DNA of 64,000 nt. Source: Rhexocercosporidium sp. MPI-PUGE-AT-0058. Its lineage: Eukaryota > Ascomycota > Leotiomycetes > Helotiales. The stretch is taken from positions 372,001 through 436,000 of the forward strand of contig JAGTJL010000023.1 of assembly GCA_020746875.1 (NCBI GenBank), in the 5' to 3' direction. The translations under genes were made by a program, and so were the position numbers. Shown here piece by piece: positions 1 through 11,620 of the stretch. The first letter of the stretch is position 1. Every line of letters begins with the position of its first letter. Below the pieces are notes generated by a model that saw only the letters and a program-made list of their open reading frames with translations, ran no database searches and was not told where the DNA came from.

Positions 1-880
1 TTTATATATTATTAATTTAGATAAAGCTTATAAAGTAAGTTTATAAATGAAGAGTATTTGCTATACGTTATAAAGTTTTCTACTTTATTATAAAGTATAA
101 TTTATATTATTATTTTTTATTAATTCTTTTATTTTATTTTAAACGAGTATAAAAGCCGAGCAACTAGACTCAATCCCTCTTTAGTCTTTTCCCTTTTATT
201 GAATACTCGGAGCTTACGAGAATAATTCTTTCGTTATAATAAACTTAATTTTAGTTTTTTTTGTATAAATAATTGAACTCTTCTTAATTATAATAAGCGC
301 ACTTAAAACTTTTTAATATTAAGCGTTTAAATTCTTTTATATCTTTTATAAAATATAGAATTTAAAAAATCTTGCGTTATTAACTACTCTTAATCTTCTC
401 GACGCCGAATCGAAGCCTTTATCGTTAAATAATTTAAGAATGCAATAAGATAAAGAAGTAATTAAGTATAACTTTTAAGCTTAAGCGAAGTAAGACGAAG
501 ATACTCGCGATTCTATAAAGAAAAGCCTTAAGCCGAGCGTATTACTATCGGTAAAAGTTATAATTAAAAATATAGCTTTAATATATATTATTCTTATAAG
601 GGAATACGTAAGAAAACTCGTATAATAAACGGAAAAGGCTCGAGCTTATAAGGCAACTTATAAGTAGATTCAGGAGATAATTAATCTTTTTATTTATTAA
701 GAAGTAATTAGAAAATGCGAGAATAAGGAAGCTTATATAAAAAAGAAGCAGTTAATCGAAATAATAAACGGAGACTCTTAATTAAAATTATAGACTTTTT
801 AATTATTTTTCTAGATCTTTAAGAAAGATTACGCCTCTTCGGAAATAAGTACTCGCACGCTAATATAATTTTATAAGATT
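1..880 (+). mobile_element. Ty1/copia retroelement, 5' fragment (leader and gag)
   Basis: This stretch matches, base by base with transition differences, the right-hand end of the larger copia element read on the minus strand (about 23260 down to 22270). Both share a leader with a conserved 'aaaagccgagcaactagac' block and a gag-like segment. The copy enters the window just downstream of where its primer-binding site would lie, so its 5' LTR is probably outside the window. The match fades near 870-885, where the element is truncated. All frames carry stops, so it is a dead RIPed copy. The assignment rests on similarity to the second copy. Confidence 0.75.
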
Positions 881-1038
881 ATATTAAGCATATTACCGTA
901 TTCGGTATGAAGCACACCTTTTCATAACTCAACTACCTTCGCATAAAGCTCCGGCTTCCGGTAAAGGGTTATTCAGGGCTAAAACAGTGGCTTTCAGAAG
1001 CCTTAAGCTTCCGTGTTTTAAACCTCGGAAGCCCTGGT

Positions 1039-1140
1039 GATATAAAGCTAGTCTTGATACAAAGCTAGTCTTGATATAAAGCTAGTCTTAATATAAAGCT
1101 AGTTCTAAAACCAAGCTAGTTTCAATATAAAGCTAATAAC
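1039..1140. repeat. 17-bp tandem minisatellite, six units
   Basis: Six head-to-tail units of 17 bp with consensus gatataaagctagtctt. The first four are nearly identical and the last two drift. It sits in an otherwise low-complexity stretch just right of the truncated copia fragment. Confidence 0.85.
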
Positions 1141-1179
1141 CGATGCGAGAGCAAATAGCCGATGCGAGAGCTAAATAGC
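1141..1179. repeat. 19/20-bp direct duplication
   Basis: Two adjacent copies of a motif reading ccgatgcgagagc(t)aaatag, following directly on the 17-bp minisatellite. Confidence 0.7.
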
Positions 1180-3074
1180 TTGGCGCCTAAAAGTAGTTAT
1201 ATAGACCTAGTTTCCCCCGAAGTAATGGAATCATCATTCTCACCAAATCTCTTTTTTTTTGAATCTTTAATAAATGGGAATATATACCTTTCCAGCCACA
1301 GCTTTAAACGAAGCGCCAACTTCACGATAGAGCTCCATATAAGCTCCAATCAAGTGCTTACTTAAGCTCTTTTTTAAAGAGGTATACTCTTATTGATAAA
1401 TATTTCTATAAATATAAATCTTCCGCATTTGTTATTAAACGGACTTCGGAAAGTTTTAATTAATATTCTTAGCTTATTTTCTTTCGCGGTTTTATTAATA
1501 TTAATTAAGTTATTAAATTTTAGATTTTATTAATGTGCTCTGAGAGCGTTTCCCGGCACTTTGTCTTCTACTTAGCGCGATTAATATTACTTGGCCGAGG
1601 CGAGGCCATTATAATAGACGAGTATGTTTTATAATATAAAAAGCATTTAAATTATTTAATATAGCTTAAAGAGGATTATTCTTTAAGTTATAAGAAAGGT
1701 TTAGCTAGGTTGTGCTTTAGCTTCTCTGAAACTTAAGCTGAGATTTTAAAAATAAGTATAATTAAAATAGGCCGCTTAAAAAAAAAATCTTAGTATTATT
1801 CCTCGGGGTCTACGAACGGCCCCTGTACCCGTGACTTTATTCGACCGAGCCAGCGGCATAAGGGCTATCTCCGGCCAGAAAACCGGCAAAGCGCTTGAAT
1901 TAAGTAATTAGAAACAGAAGTAGTTATTAAAATGACTAGTAGAATAGATTTTATGTTTAAGGGACTAGAGAAACTAATTCCTTACTGAACTTATTTATTA
2001 ATTTTCCAGAATTAGCTTTGGCTTGTTTAATAGATTTCATTTCCTTATTCGGCTATTTATTTTAATTATTTTAATAGCGCTGATAAGAGGCCTTTCTATA
2101 ATAATTGCTTTATTGGAGACGACCTCCTTAACCTCTTTATATAAAAGGCTTAAGATTAAAGTTGCAGATATTTAATTAAAAACTCTAGATTTAAGAATAT
2201 AAGCCTTATTAAGCTTATTATTAAAGCCTAGTTTAATGCAGTAGTTATTATAAATAGTTAATAGCCTTAATAATCGCTTACTCCCTTTTAATAGCTTATG
2301 TTTATGCTTAATCCGTGTGAAAAAAGTATAGACGGACTTATGAATTCCTTTACTTATAAACATAACTTTGTTAATTTATTTTATCTTTAAAATTATAATT
2401 AATATAAGAGACGTTAATCTTCGCTTTAGTTTTAGGCTTTATACTGCCGTATTTCTTTATAGTGAAGTCGAGCTTCGATCGTTTAAGGTTTTGTTGCGTT
2501 AAGTTGTAAAAATAATAGATATGGACTGGGGTTTTGTTTAAAGCCGATTTAAAAAGCAGGAGCTCTTGTAATAATATTAGAGAAACCATCTTATTTCCTT
2601 AGACTTAGCTTACCCCGTGAGTCGTCTAGGGTCAGTTTAACTTACTGGAACCATCTTTCGGCCTTTGCTTCGCGGGATGCCCAGAAAAGCCTTTCGGAAC
2701 GAAGTCACAAGGGAGAGTATCTGATTATAATATTATCTGATTATAATATTTGATATTTGAATTGATTAAGTTTTATTGGTAGTAATTATACATACATTGT
2801 TTGTTTCAAATTAGAGACTATAGCTAGCCAAGACATCTAATCCTCGTTGGTACCGCGGTTGTACGTAATCCTTGTGGTATACCTCCTTCTCCCTATTTTG
2901 TCAGTAGTACGCATTAACAGATATAATACGTGTATAGGTCACCGTAAAGTATTAAATCGTATCGTACTATAATTATCCGCGATAATATGTTATAGGTAAT
3001 ACTATTAGCTACACTGCTCTGGGGGAAATGGTTTGTCCAATCAGAAACGTTGATGCTTCATAGCGCCGGTCGAG
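1180..3074. other. RIPed AT-rich DNA, no supported gene
   Basis: The left part is stop-rich and TpA-rich. A GC-richer segment at about 1550-1900 could be an old LTR or promoter remnant but has no partner in the window. Minus-strand open segments near 2172-2589 are low-complexity and match no family I recognise. From about 2600 the composition becomes normal and forms the 3' flank of the HET gene to the right. Confidence 0.5.
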
Positions 3075-5039
3075 TCAGAGAAGGGAGAAGTTTGAAAGCC
3101 CCGCTTTCGACGATCTGCGTAGCTCCAGCTCCTCCTCAACCATGATTCCATCTACATAACATGGTCCGATTAGCTTGAGTTGGAGTGATGATGGTGGTCT
3201 GTTATTGTCCAATTGCCCAATACGTCGGAGTATGAATGGCACGCGGCCACCCATCAATACACATACAAAGTCTCCAACTTCCGTTGCATTCGGTGAAAGT
3301 GCCAACTTCCCATTGTCCAGTGCACAGAGTTTTCTTCCGATTGTCGCCTGCCTGAGCGAAGAAACAAACGGCAGCAGCTCTGCAGGCCCCTCATCTGATG
3401 GGGCAACCTCTTCATGGTCGTTCACCCCGTCTACAGAGTTTACCCATCTACTATACTCGTGCGTGTCCTTAATGGGTACGTCCCTCACATGCTTCATAGA
3501 CACATTGATAGTCTCCGAGAGAGAGACGACGCTGGTTGGAGAATTGTATGTCGGGTTAAAGAGTAGAGTGCGTGAATAGGCTGTCAAGGCATCCCAGTAC
3601 TCTAGCCTGGCTTTTTGGAGCGGATCAGGTTGATGTGTCCAGACTTGAGGATATATATCAAAGCGCGGTGACTGAAGTGAGAGCCGAGCTTCATTGACAT
3701 TTTTTGGCTCCCAAGCTCGCACGAAGTGTTGCCATCCGTCAGTCAAGTAATGGCCATACGGGATATCGTTGACAGTCCTAACAACCTCGGCGTACATAAA
3801 GCCGCTCAGGAGAAGATGATTCCTCAGCTTATCGAGGTGCTCAATCGTTATTTCGGAAACCTCGTTCCTTGCGTGACCGCCTCCGTTGTTAGAATCAGCA
3901 AGAGGCTGAGTTGCCATCGGATCAGAGGGATAGAAACTCTGGGTCCAATCTGGGCTCCAGCTCGGAAGGCCCTTAACATTGGACTCGCCTATCGGCCGAC
4001 ACATGAGGATGTCAAGCGTTCGTTGGGTTGAAATCCAAGCCTTCACCAAATCGATATAAACCTCTGGGACGGACTTCATGTAGTCAGGCAGGACTTGAAG
4101 ATCATCGCTGACTATCTTCAATATGGAGTAGATCTTGTCTCTCGGGTCGGAAGCTTGGCGATGGCCAAACTTGGGAAGCAGTACCTCAAACCCTCCTTGG
4201 TCAAGTTTTCCTGTCTTTGCAAATGCTAACTCATCAATTGTGCTGGATATCTGTCGCAGTCGATCGCTTGGGCTGGCATACCCTCCAACGCCTAAAAGAC
4301 TGTAAGCAACGTTGTGCCTATGGTAAAGCCCCGCTTCCGTAACATCTTTCGCTATTCTATGTTCGTCATCATGGACATGGAGGAGGCTGTGATAAAAGTC
4401 TTCCCAAGGCAAACACCGATAACCGACAACCAACTCCACAATTTTGGAATTGACAACCTCTTGTACTACCCAACTCCTATTCCACCAGCTCCGAGCGAAA
4501 AGGTTATCTAGAGCTTTGAATTCTATCGACATGGTGCTTAGGCGGTCGGCTAAGATGGCCGATGGTCGGCTCCAACTCTCAATGACATCTAAAGCAAGAT
4601 CACTGTCCTCCGACTGCTCTCCTAGCCAAACAATTACCCGCGCTGCCGAGCCATATATGCGAAACATGAGCTGGACCTGCGCACTCCGCTCTTCTAAATT
4701 CTGCTGATCAATGCAGATGGCGTCGACCCAAAGAATCCTCGGTTTGTGCTCATATCTTAGGTGCAAAAGTGCGGTGTAGAGATTCTCTGTAACAAAAACT
4801 GTGGCTCCGTTGATGTAGATGAGTTTGCGTGAGCTTGAGTCGCCCCAGGTATATGAAAGAGCTTCATACCCTTCCCCCTCCTCGACAAATCCGCCAAGGA
4901 ACCATTCGCCGTGCTCAAGGTCTTTAGTGTTAAGGCTACACTGGATGTGGTCGTCCCTAGCTCCCGCCTTCAAGGTGAGCAAGCGGATTTGCTCAGAGTC
5001 TCCAAACGGTATATAGACGTATGCCTGAGTTTGATTCAT
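3075..5039 (-). CDS. HET-domain (heterokaryon incompatibility) protein, 654 aa, intact
   Basis: Single uninterrupted frame from ATG (complement of 5037-5039) to a stop at 3075-3077. The HET domain (PF06985) spans about residues 58-205. Its three conserved blocks are visible: YEALSYTWGD (58-67), LWVDAICIDQ (103-112) followed by QVQLMFRIY and a VIVWLG strand (121-140), and WWNRSWVVQE (185-194). The C-terminal part ends in a module also seen in the HET gene at 30766 (GDFVCVLMGG, then a Y-D-G-I-M segment). Length fits the usual 550-800 aa of solo HET proteins. In characterised cases the domain triggers incompatibility cell death; which alleles this one would react to cannot be read from sequence. 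Codon composition is normal and there are no stops, so it escaped the RIP seen on both sides. Confidence 0.93.
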   Translation of the reverse strand: MNQTQAYVYIPFGDSEQIRLLTLKAGARDDHIQCSLNTKDLEHGEWFLGGFVEEGEGYEALSYTWGDSSSRKLIYINGATVFVTENLYTALLHLRYEHKPRILWVDAICIDQQNLEERSAQVQLMFRIYGSAARVIVWLGEQSEDSDLALDVIESWSRPSAILADRLSTMSIEFKALDNLFARSWWNRSWVVQEVVNSKIVELVVGYRCLPWEDFYHSLLHVHDDEHRIAKDVTEAGLYHRHNVAYSLLGVGGYASPSDRLRQISSTIDELAFAKTGKLDQGGFEVLLPKFGHRQASDPRDKIYSILKIVSDDLQVLPDYMKSVPEVYIDLVKAWISTQRTLDILMCRPIGESNVKGLPSWSPDWTQSFYPSDPMATQPLADSNNGGGHARNEVSEITIEHLDKLRNHLLLSGFMYAEVVRTVNDIPYGHYLTDGWQHFVRAWEPKNVNEARLSLQSPRFDIYPQVWTHQPDPLQKARLEYWDALTAYSRTLLFNPTYNSPTSVVSLSETINVSMKHVRDVPIKDTHEYSRWVNSVDGVNDHEEVAPSDEGPAELLPFVSSLRQATIGRKLCALDNGKLALSPNATEVGDFVCVLMGGRVPFILRRIGQLDNNRPPSSLQLKLIGPCYVDGIMVEEELELRRSSKAGLSNFSLL

Positions 5040-5877
5040 GATTTTAGATGCCTATAGGCGAATTTTTAGTGCTTTAATGTATCCGAGTATTGTAGTGACT
5101 CCCTTATGATAGGAAGTCACGAGAGATGCGACTCTTGGTGGAATGCCTTCGTACTTGCCTTCGAAATGCCTTCGAAATTTTGACCGGAGGTTAAAATAAG
5201 AAGGAGGGCGGGCGCTTCGGCAAAACCGTCGTCCTAAAAATTAGTAATCCCCAACCCCTGACTAGCGTTCTTTTTGATCCGGTCTTGGCGTTTTCCCTAA
5301 AACTGTTTCAGTCCTTTCCCTATGTTTTCGCCTTAACGTTTTTCCTTCCGGTTTCCTCATTTCCTTCCGATTTCCTCACGTGTTATACTTATCGGCTTTA
5401 ATATTTCTTTTTTGTATGCGGTGTTTCCTTTCGTTTTCCTCCCGTCTTATGCTTATCGGCTCGAATATTTCTTTTTGTACGGAAGGTATAGGGCGTTTCG
5501 GCCGCGTTTTTGCATCACGTGTTCGCCTCGGTGGGTGCTGCCGCACCGCCAGAGACCTTGTCGATTTCATCCACCTTAACACTTACCAACTGCTCATTCT
5601 AACGTTTCTTAATTGAATTCTAATACTCTAATGAATTTCGAAGGCTTCGTGTGAGCCGCAGGCTAGCACCCACGTGATGATAGTGGAGAAGCCACACGTG
5701 ATGATCGTAAAGACCCGCTTCAGAGCTTCTAGAACATTCCACCGAAAGTTGGAGGAGGAAAAAAAAGCGCGGCCCAAAGACCTTTCGGAACTTCGTTCGT
5801 CCAGGCATCGCGACGGCAGGGGAACGACAACGATTCGCAGCTTTCACTGAATCTTACAGCAAACGCAACCCTTTCGC
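5040..5877. promoter_or_regulatory. GC-normal spacer between divergent HET gene and F-box-like remnant
   Basis: About 840 bp between the start of the minus-strand HET gene and the start of the plus-strand remnant at 5878. It should contain the HET promoter. Visible elements are clustered TTCGAA motifs near 5160-5180, several CACGTG/CACGTGA motifs (about 5376, 5515, 5672, 5695), and pyrimidine-rich runs on the plus strand. No gene is supported; short open frames here have no family features. Confidence 0.45.
5360..5487. repeat. 64-bp imperfect tandem duplication
   Basis: Two adjacent 64-bp units. Each has a TTTCCTT.CG-TTTCCTC start, a CTTATCGGCT core and an AATATTTCTTTTT tail. A partial earlier unit begins near 5341. 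Confidence 0.75.
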
Positions 5878-6051
5878 ATGTCGGTCGACATGTCGGTCAA
5901 CTTTTTTAGCCTCCCCAGCGAACTTCGTAACAAGATATATGAGCAACTATTAGTGCCTCGAGAACCCGTTGCTTGTTGGATAAAACCCTCCAGAGGGTGC
6001 AGGAATTCGTGGGACGCTAATTTTCGTGTTTCCAAAATAACGCGTCAATAA
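5878..6051 (+). pseudogene. F-box/2EXR-like N-terminal remnant, 57 aa
   Basis: An ATG at 5878 opens a 57-codon frame containing FFSLPSELRNKIYEQLLVP (residues 9-27). This resembles the LPxELRNxIYExLL motif that opens many fungal F-box-like/2EXR proteins of several hundred residues. The frame stops at 6049-6051, just before a Tc1-like transposase relic starts near 6100. The rest of the gene is therefore lost, or lies beyond the insertion and is not recognisable. The motif match is seen; the family assignment is inference. Confidence 0.5.
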
Positions 6052-6099
6052 TACCAACTTTTGGAATCAATATAATGGCACGAAAACTACGCAGCGCAA

Positions 6100-7113
6100 T
6101 AAAGAGATGTCCTCTGGCATAGAAAAAAGACCTCAAAGAATACGATACTCCTGTAAAAGACCGGTTTTTTAACGCGTTTAATAGAGATTCTAAGATTAAA
6201 AAGATTGAGGAGATTGCAGCCGATTCTAGGACCTCCCGAACTTCAGCATACCGATGGCTCTGCGAACGCGATAATATTAGCTCTCTTGCGTGTCGGCATA
6301 AATAAAAGAAGTTAATAAAGCTTAGGCGGAAATCTAAAGTTACGGACGAGTATATTTAACAAATGCTTTCGCCTTTAAATCCAGTGCGAGATCAGCTTTA
6401 CGAAGTCTAACTTAATAAGTTTAACGTACTAGTTAAACCACGAGCTTTTAAGACACAACTTTAAAATCGGATAAAGAATGCTCGGCGCTTTAAATAAGCA
6501 TATATAAAGAAAGAGATTTCTTCGGCAAATAAGCTTAAACGAATGAAATACGGTCGAGATTATCGGAACGAGACGGTCAAGTCGCATTAGTAATATGTTT
6601 TCTTTACGGACGAAGCATATGTTAACCTTTTATTTATAGGTATTAAGTATATCCTTCGAGAGGAGGGTATACGTGAAAATCCCGAGAATATTTAAGAAAG
6701 GCAGAACGAGAGGGAAACAAACTATATATCGCTGGCTGGATTAATTAACATATAAAATGCGAGAAACTTGAGTTTTACTACAACGAAGAAGAGAAGGTTA
6801 TATAGCCCCTTCGCCTACGGAAGCTTTGACAGCGAAAGAAAGAAAGTGCTAAGTAATAAGAGACTTATATGCTTGAGTAGAAAGCCACGAAGCTTTAGCC
6901 GGTAGAGGTCAAACTAAAAGGCAATTCTATAACGTAAAAGTATTACGTGGAACGTTTACTTCTTGTTTATAAAGCTGCTCTTGATATTACGAGGGCAAGA
7001 GATAGTTCAGCGCCTTAAGTTCTTCAAAAAGATAACAATAGTTCTCATAATACTCGTGGAGACAAGATCAACCTCGCAAAGCAATATAAAAAGTATCGCT
7101 GGTTTCATTTAAT
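6100..7113 (+). mobile_element. Tc1/mariner-like DNA transposon relic (transposase)
   Basis: Plus-strand translation with stops gives KDRFFNAFNRDSKIKKIEEI, then TSRTSAYRWLCERD (helix-turn-helix region, about 6160-6290), NPVRDQLYEV (about 6380), and a late VLQKDNNSSHNTRGDK block (about 7017-7065). The last corresponds to the D-N-x-S/P-S-H catalytic segment of fungal Tc1-type transposases. Frame changes and many TAA/TAG codons show it is dead. No terminal inverted repeats were resolved. The right end meets a gypsy fragment near 7114. Confidence 0.65.
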
Positions 7114-8012
7114 AAGATATTATTTGCCGATATAAGCTATTTTAAAAGCTAATAATTAATAAAATTATAAAGAATATAAGTAAAATCGTTAACTTATTAA
7201 ATAAAGTAGAAATTCGACGAATTCAAATATTAACTTATAACGCGAAAACTAATAATATAATTAAATAAAGATATAACTTTATTAAGAATACTCTTTCTAA
7301 AATAAAAATAAACTAAACGAGTAACTTACTAGCAGTTTTATTCGCTGACCGTATTATAATTCACGAACTTATAAGTTATACCTTCTTTTATATAATTTAC
7401 GGCAAAGAATCAGTTTTCTTAATTAAAACGGGTTATCTTATTTAAAATAGCCTTTTCTCGAAAGATATTAAGAATATTAACGATTTAATTTATATTCAAA
7501 CTTTTTAATATTAAATACGGAATAATAATATAAAAGAAGCTAAGCTTTAAAAAATACGCTATAAATAAAAAAAGAAAAAGCTTTTAATACGAGAAAATTT
7601 ATTCAAAATAAGTTATTATAAATTAAAGATTTAATTCTTAAGCACGATTTTATTCAGGAAATCAATATATTAAGAAGTAAAAAGCTTGACTTTCGGTAAT
7701 TAAAATCTTACGAAATTTATAAGGTTTTTTTTAAAAAGAGCTATTATAAGCCAAAAAAATTAAGAGACGACGGTATATCCTTCCGCGGTACTTTTATAAC
7801 TAATCGCCTTAAGTTATTTTATAAATAAAAGCGCTTTATTTATTATAAAAACGACGAGCTTTTAGCGATAACTTAATATTGTAAAAGAGAAAACACTAAG
7901 CACATAATAAGAGGATAGCAAAGCAAGTGCCAGAAAGTAAACGTAAGAAATACTTATTTAATAAATACTAAAGATATTATATATTTAAAGAGTATAATTT
8001 ATTAAGGAAAGG
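7114..8012 (+). mobile_element. Ty3/gypsy pol 3' fragment (integrase C-terminus)
   Basis: In plus-strand frames one reads a TTxRxTxYTPFYIIYGKE-like block (about 7330-7400) and, near the end, a GTFxxNRLKLFYKR-like block (about 7790-7830). Both are typical of the C-terminal part of gypsy integrases. Stops are frequent and no protease, RT or RNase H is present here, so this is an internal fragment. It is interrupted at 8012/8013 by a small LTR element. Its continuation after that element is short (10173 to about 10240). Confidence 0.55.
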
Positions 8013-8187
8013 TGTCAGGAGCAAAATAGAGGGTAGGCTTACGGCTTAATCGGGCCTAGTGCGGAGGCTTAGCGGAGGCTGAGGACTCATGTACTTAAAG
8101 GGAAATCACTCCTAGTCCCTTCTTACTTCCTTAAAGATTAATTTTTAAATTACAATTGTCGTGGCACTTTACCTTATAAACCTTATA
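8013..8187 (+). repeat. 5' LTR of gag-only element 1 (175 bp)
   Basis: Begins TGTCAGG and ends ..CTTATA (CTTACA in the other LTR). It aligns without gaps to 9998-10172. Confidence 0.85.
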
Positions 8188-8749
8188 TTTTAATCTCTTT
8201 ATTTATAAGGAGTAGCTCGCTATTAACTCGGAGGCATTACGGAGTCGATTCGGACGATTCGATATAGACTTAATATATCGCGGAATATAAGAGCCACGCC
8301 GGCAACCCACTAAAGCGACGCCAGAAGTAGTTATTTAATTGTGCCAGCGGTAAATATCGAAAGGCCTTCTACGGCCCTTGGGCGACGACAGCGAGACAAA
8401 TACAAAGACGACACAGAGTCGATTCGGAAGCTACTAAAGCTCCGGGAGCTTCTTACTTATAAAAGCAAAACAATTAAAGAAACACAGGCTTTTATATTAA
8501 GAGCGGAGCGTTAATTTAAACTCGATAAGGGATACTTTTACTTTATAAATAAAGACAGAATAGCTTATTGTATACTTACGTTCATAAAAAGGCCGGAAAG
8601 AATATGGACAGTATACGAGCGGAGTAAAGTCAGAGGAGATACGGAAGCAAGAGTTTCGTGAGAAGATTTTAAGATTTAGCTCCTTAATTCGATACAAGAC
8701 TTGATTTCCCGGCGTTTTAACGCGTTAATTTAATATAAAGAAGCTTAGT

Positions 8750-9140
8750 AAAGAGATAAAAAGACTACAGACGACTTCGTTAAGAGGCTCGATTACTTAA
8801 AAGAAACTCTAGGCCTTACGGAAGACCGCCATAAGGCAAATACCTTGTTTTCGAAGCTCCGGCCTAAGTTACGAAGAGACTTATTATAGCAATAGTTACT
8901 GCTCGATATACGCGAAGGAGTATTACGGCTTGCACGTCGAATAGAGGCCGCAGACGCGATTACGGCTTTAATTACGGAGTCGATACGGACGAGTTACGAA
9001 ACACGTACGGAGGCGACACAAGATACCTATTGATTTTGCGGAAGCACCGATTACTTTTCTAGTCGTTATGTAAAGGCTACGTATTATAATTGCGGAGGAA
9101 AGGGACACTTTGCGAATCGATGTACTAAAAGAGAATAAAA
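8750..9140 (+). pseudogene. Retrotransposon Gag remnant with CCHC zinc knuckles
   Basis: Plus-strand reading gives DDFVKRLDYLKETLGLTEDR (about 8777-8836), LFSKLRPKLRRDLL (about 8850) and REGVLRLARRIEAADAI (about 8920-8970). These match the C-terminal half of a retroelement capsid. Two zinc knuckles follow: FCGSTDYFSSRYVKA (about 9037), then YNCGGKGHFANRC (about 9087-9125). Missing cysteines read as tyrosine (TGT to TAT), consistent with G to A change. At least three in-frame stops occur. In Gag, knuckles bind the element's RNA for packaging. Confidence 0.7.
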
Positions 9141-9997
9141 TACGTTTTAGCTCCGAAAGAGCTCGGTTCGGCTTTATAAGAGCGTCGATTTGGCTCTAAA
9201 AGAGCGTCGGAATACGATTTGACTCCGTAAGAGCGCCGTGAAGCTGGTGACTATACTTATACTATAATAAACAAAGGTCTAGTAGTCGATGGGCGTTATC
9301 TCGAGTAGAACTATAAGCCATAAGTGACCTACTAAGTGGTATACTCCGTACGAGCGAAGCCACTTCAGCACCTGCTCGGAAGTGTGAATTCAAGCTGTTT
9401 AGGACGCCTTATAAGGAGAGCTAGTATAGATGAGGCACCGACTCGTCTCCGAAAGAGGCTGAGAAACCGTCCGAATGTACACCGAACGTACGTCGATAAG
9501 AAGCTATAAAGCTATATTATTATAGAATTTTTTTTAAGTATTCCTTTTAACTTAAAATACGCTAATATACGTGGCCGGGAGGCTATCTTAAAAAAAAGGG
9601 GTAATTTAAGACAATTATAATAAACTCAGCCCGACAGAGCTTTAATACGGCTCTAAAAGAGTCATAATATAATATAGCTTCGAAAGAGTAATAATACGAC
9701 TGAGCTTTAATAGACCTCCGAATAAGTAACGATATAGCTACGGAAGAAGCTATAGCATGATATAGCTTTAAAAATATGCGGAAGCTTTATAAAGGCATTT
9801 AAGGCTATAAGAAGACTAATTACTATTATATATATTTCTCTGTTTTCCCCACGAGGTTTTAGAGTTTATAATAGCTTAATATAAATATAAAAGAAAATAA
9901 AGACGTTATAAAGGCCTTACGGAAGAGATACGGAAGTAATACGTGGCTAAGTCGAAGGCTAATAGCCTTAGAGATTATAGCTTAAGAGAGGGGGTAA

Positions 9998-10172
9998 TAT
10001 TAAGAGTAAAATAAAAGGTAAGCTTATAGCTTAATCGGGCCTAGTGCGAAGGCTTGGCGAAGGCTGGGGACTTATGTACTTAGAGGGAAATCACTCCTAA
10101 TCCCTTCTTACTTCCTTAGAGATCAGTTTTTGAATTACAACTATCGTAACACTCTACCTTATAAATCTTACA
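9998..10172 (+). repeat. 3' LTR of gag-only element 1 (175 bp)
   Basis: Aligns gap-free with 8013-8187; followed by the AAAGG target-site duplication. Confidence 0.85.
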
Positions 10173-10379
10173 AAAGGGAAAAGTATAATTTAAATAAAAA
10201 GGAAAAATTATAATAATAAAAATCGTTATTATTTTTTAAAAAATGTTACCCTAGAGGCTATCTTAAATACAGTAAGATGCAGCTTAATCACGTGACAAAT
10301 GGACCTCTGAGATTAACCCCACCACAAATAGTCTAATTTATAACTATATAAATAATTAGTATTATTAATATTAATTTCT

Positions 10380-11170
10380 TAAGAAAAAAACTTACCTATT
10401 AAAATCGGTCCTTAAGCGAGCTATAATATCTAATATAAATCCGTTTAATATACCCATAGCTTCTAAGCCTTCTTCTTTAATTCTAAGATTAAAGATTATA
10501 GATAAATAAAAGTTTTTACTTTTATTATCTAAAATCCCTGTTTTTAAATAATATTTACGAAGCTTAGCGATACCGCTATTAATAGCATTAATAAATACTT
10601 TATCCTAGTTTTAAAGTTAATATTATTATAAAAGTTAAAAGAATTTAAAATAAGAAATATTATTTTAAATTCTTTTAACTTTTATAATAATATATACCTC
10701 AAGCATAATATAATAAATAGTCGGGTATTTTTCGGCTTATAATTTTGTAGTCGGTTTAACGAATATAGCTAAAATAGCTAATACGTTCTCTAACCACTTA
10801 ATCTCTATTTCGCTAAGTAATAGATTATTCTTATTCTTAAAAGCCTTAGAATTAGAGCTATTAATAACAGCTTTAATAGGCTCCCAAAGGTATAAGAAGT
10901 TCTTTAATATATAATACGTTAAAGACCAGCGAGTTTATTAATTTAATAATAATAATTAGTTAAATATTAATAATAAAAGAGTTTATTTTAATAAACTTAC
11001 TAAGTTAAGGAAACCGAGCCTTTTCTATTTTAAAAGCTTTAATTTAAGCTTGTAATAATCGCTTATTTTCTTGGTTATATTTAATACCAATTATGATTTT
11101 TTGAACCTTTTTCCAAATAAAGAAGTTTATTTAAAATTAATAAAATAAGTTATAAAATATTAAATATTAA
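10380..11170 (-). pseudogene. hAT-family transposase remnant
   Basis: The minus strand reads EPIKAVINSSNSKAFKNKNN, then LLSEIEWLENVLAILAIF, AEKYPTIYYI, and further on INSGIAKLRKYYLKTG and EEGLEAMGILNGFI. The order (E-W-x-x-L..L, EKYPT, then a K-x-x-KYY helix) is that of the central and C-terminal part of fungal hAT transposases. RIP stops and short tandem AT repeats interrupt it, and the N-terminal zinc finger and catalytic region are not visible. The GC-richer patch at 11215-11330 may be its 5' region. Confidence 0.55.
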
Positions 11171-11489
11171 TAAACTTACTTCTTTTTTAATTCTCTTCGT
11201 TATTATTACGATTCTATGAGCCTCGTATTCTAACCGAGCGAGCTCGGCATCGCTCGTAGCATTGCCTTGGCATGGCAACTATGGCGCTAGGCCTAATCGG
11301 GAAAGGCTAAGGGGACCCTTTATGTATTTATATTAAAGCTCTTTTTTATAAAAAGCTTTCCTTTTTTCTTTATCTTTTCTTTTTGATTCTGAGCGTAATA
11401 TTAGGCCTAAATATAAAGCTAAAGTTAACTCGCCGTATTAACCTCTTATAAGCCGTAATATAAGAAAAGATTAATAACTCTTTTATTAT

Positions 11490-11620
11490 TGTGACGGTCT
11501 GACTTAAAAGAATTAATTAAAGAGTTATGGAGGTGGCGCGAGTATAGCTCTTAAATACAAGTAACCCCTTGGCTAGTAGCCTAAGGCTCTTAGGCTCACG
11601 TATGCGACTAGGTCGTCACA
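11490..11620 (-). repeat. LTR (3' in element orientation) of gag-only element 2, 131 bp
   Basis: Ends TGTGACG/CGTCACA; gap-free match to 12906-13036. Confidence 0.85.

Larger units (their letters stand above)
8013..10172 (+). mobile_element. Small gag-only LTR retrotransposon (TR-GAG-like), complete, with TSD
   Basis: A complete 2160-bp element. It has 175-bp LTRs at 8013-8187 and 9998-10172, a 5-bp target-site duplication AAAGG on both sides (8008-8012 and 10173-10177), and a polypurine tract (agagaggggg) directly before the 3' LTR. The internal 1.8 kb encodes a broken Gag with zinc knuckles but no recognisable protease, RT, RNase H or integrase. The LTRs differ at roughly 27 sites by eye, all transitions, as RIP would give. 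It would have needed enzymes in trans. Deletion of pol from a larger parent is an alternative to a genuinely non-autonomous design. Confidence 0.85.

Noticed and set aside
3175..5016. Plus-strand open frames of 65-134 codons opposite the first HET gene
   Set aside because: Antisense shadows of the 654-aa HET coding sequence.
8497..8697. Minus-strand open frame of 66 codons
   Set aside because: It lies opposite the gag region of a plus-strand LTR element and shows no motif.
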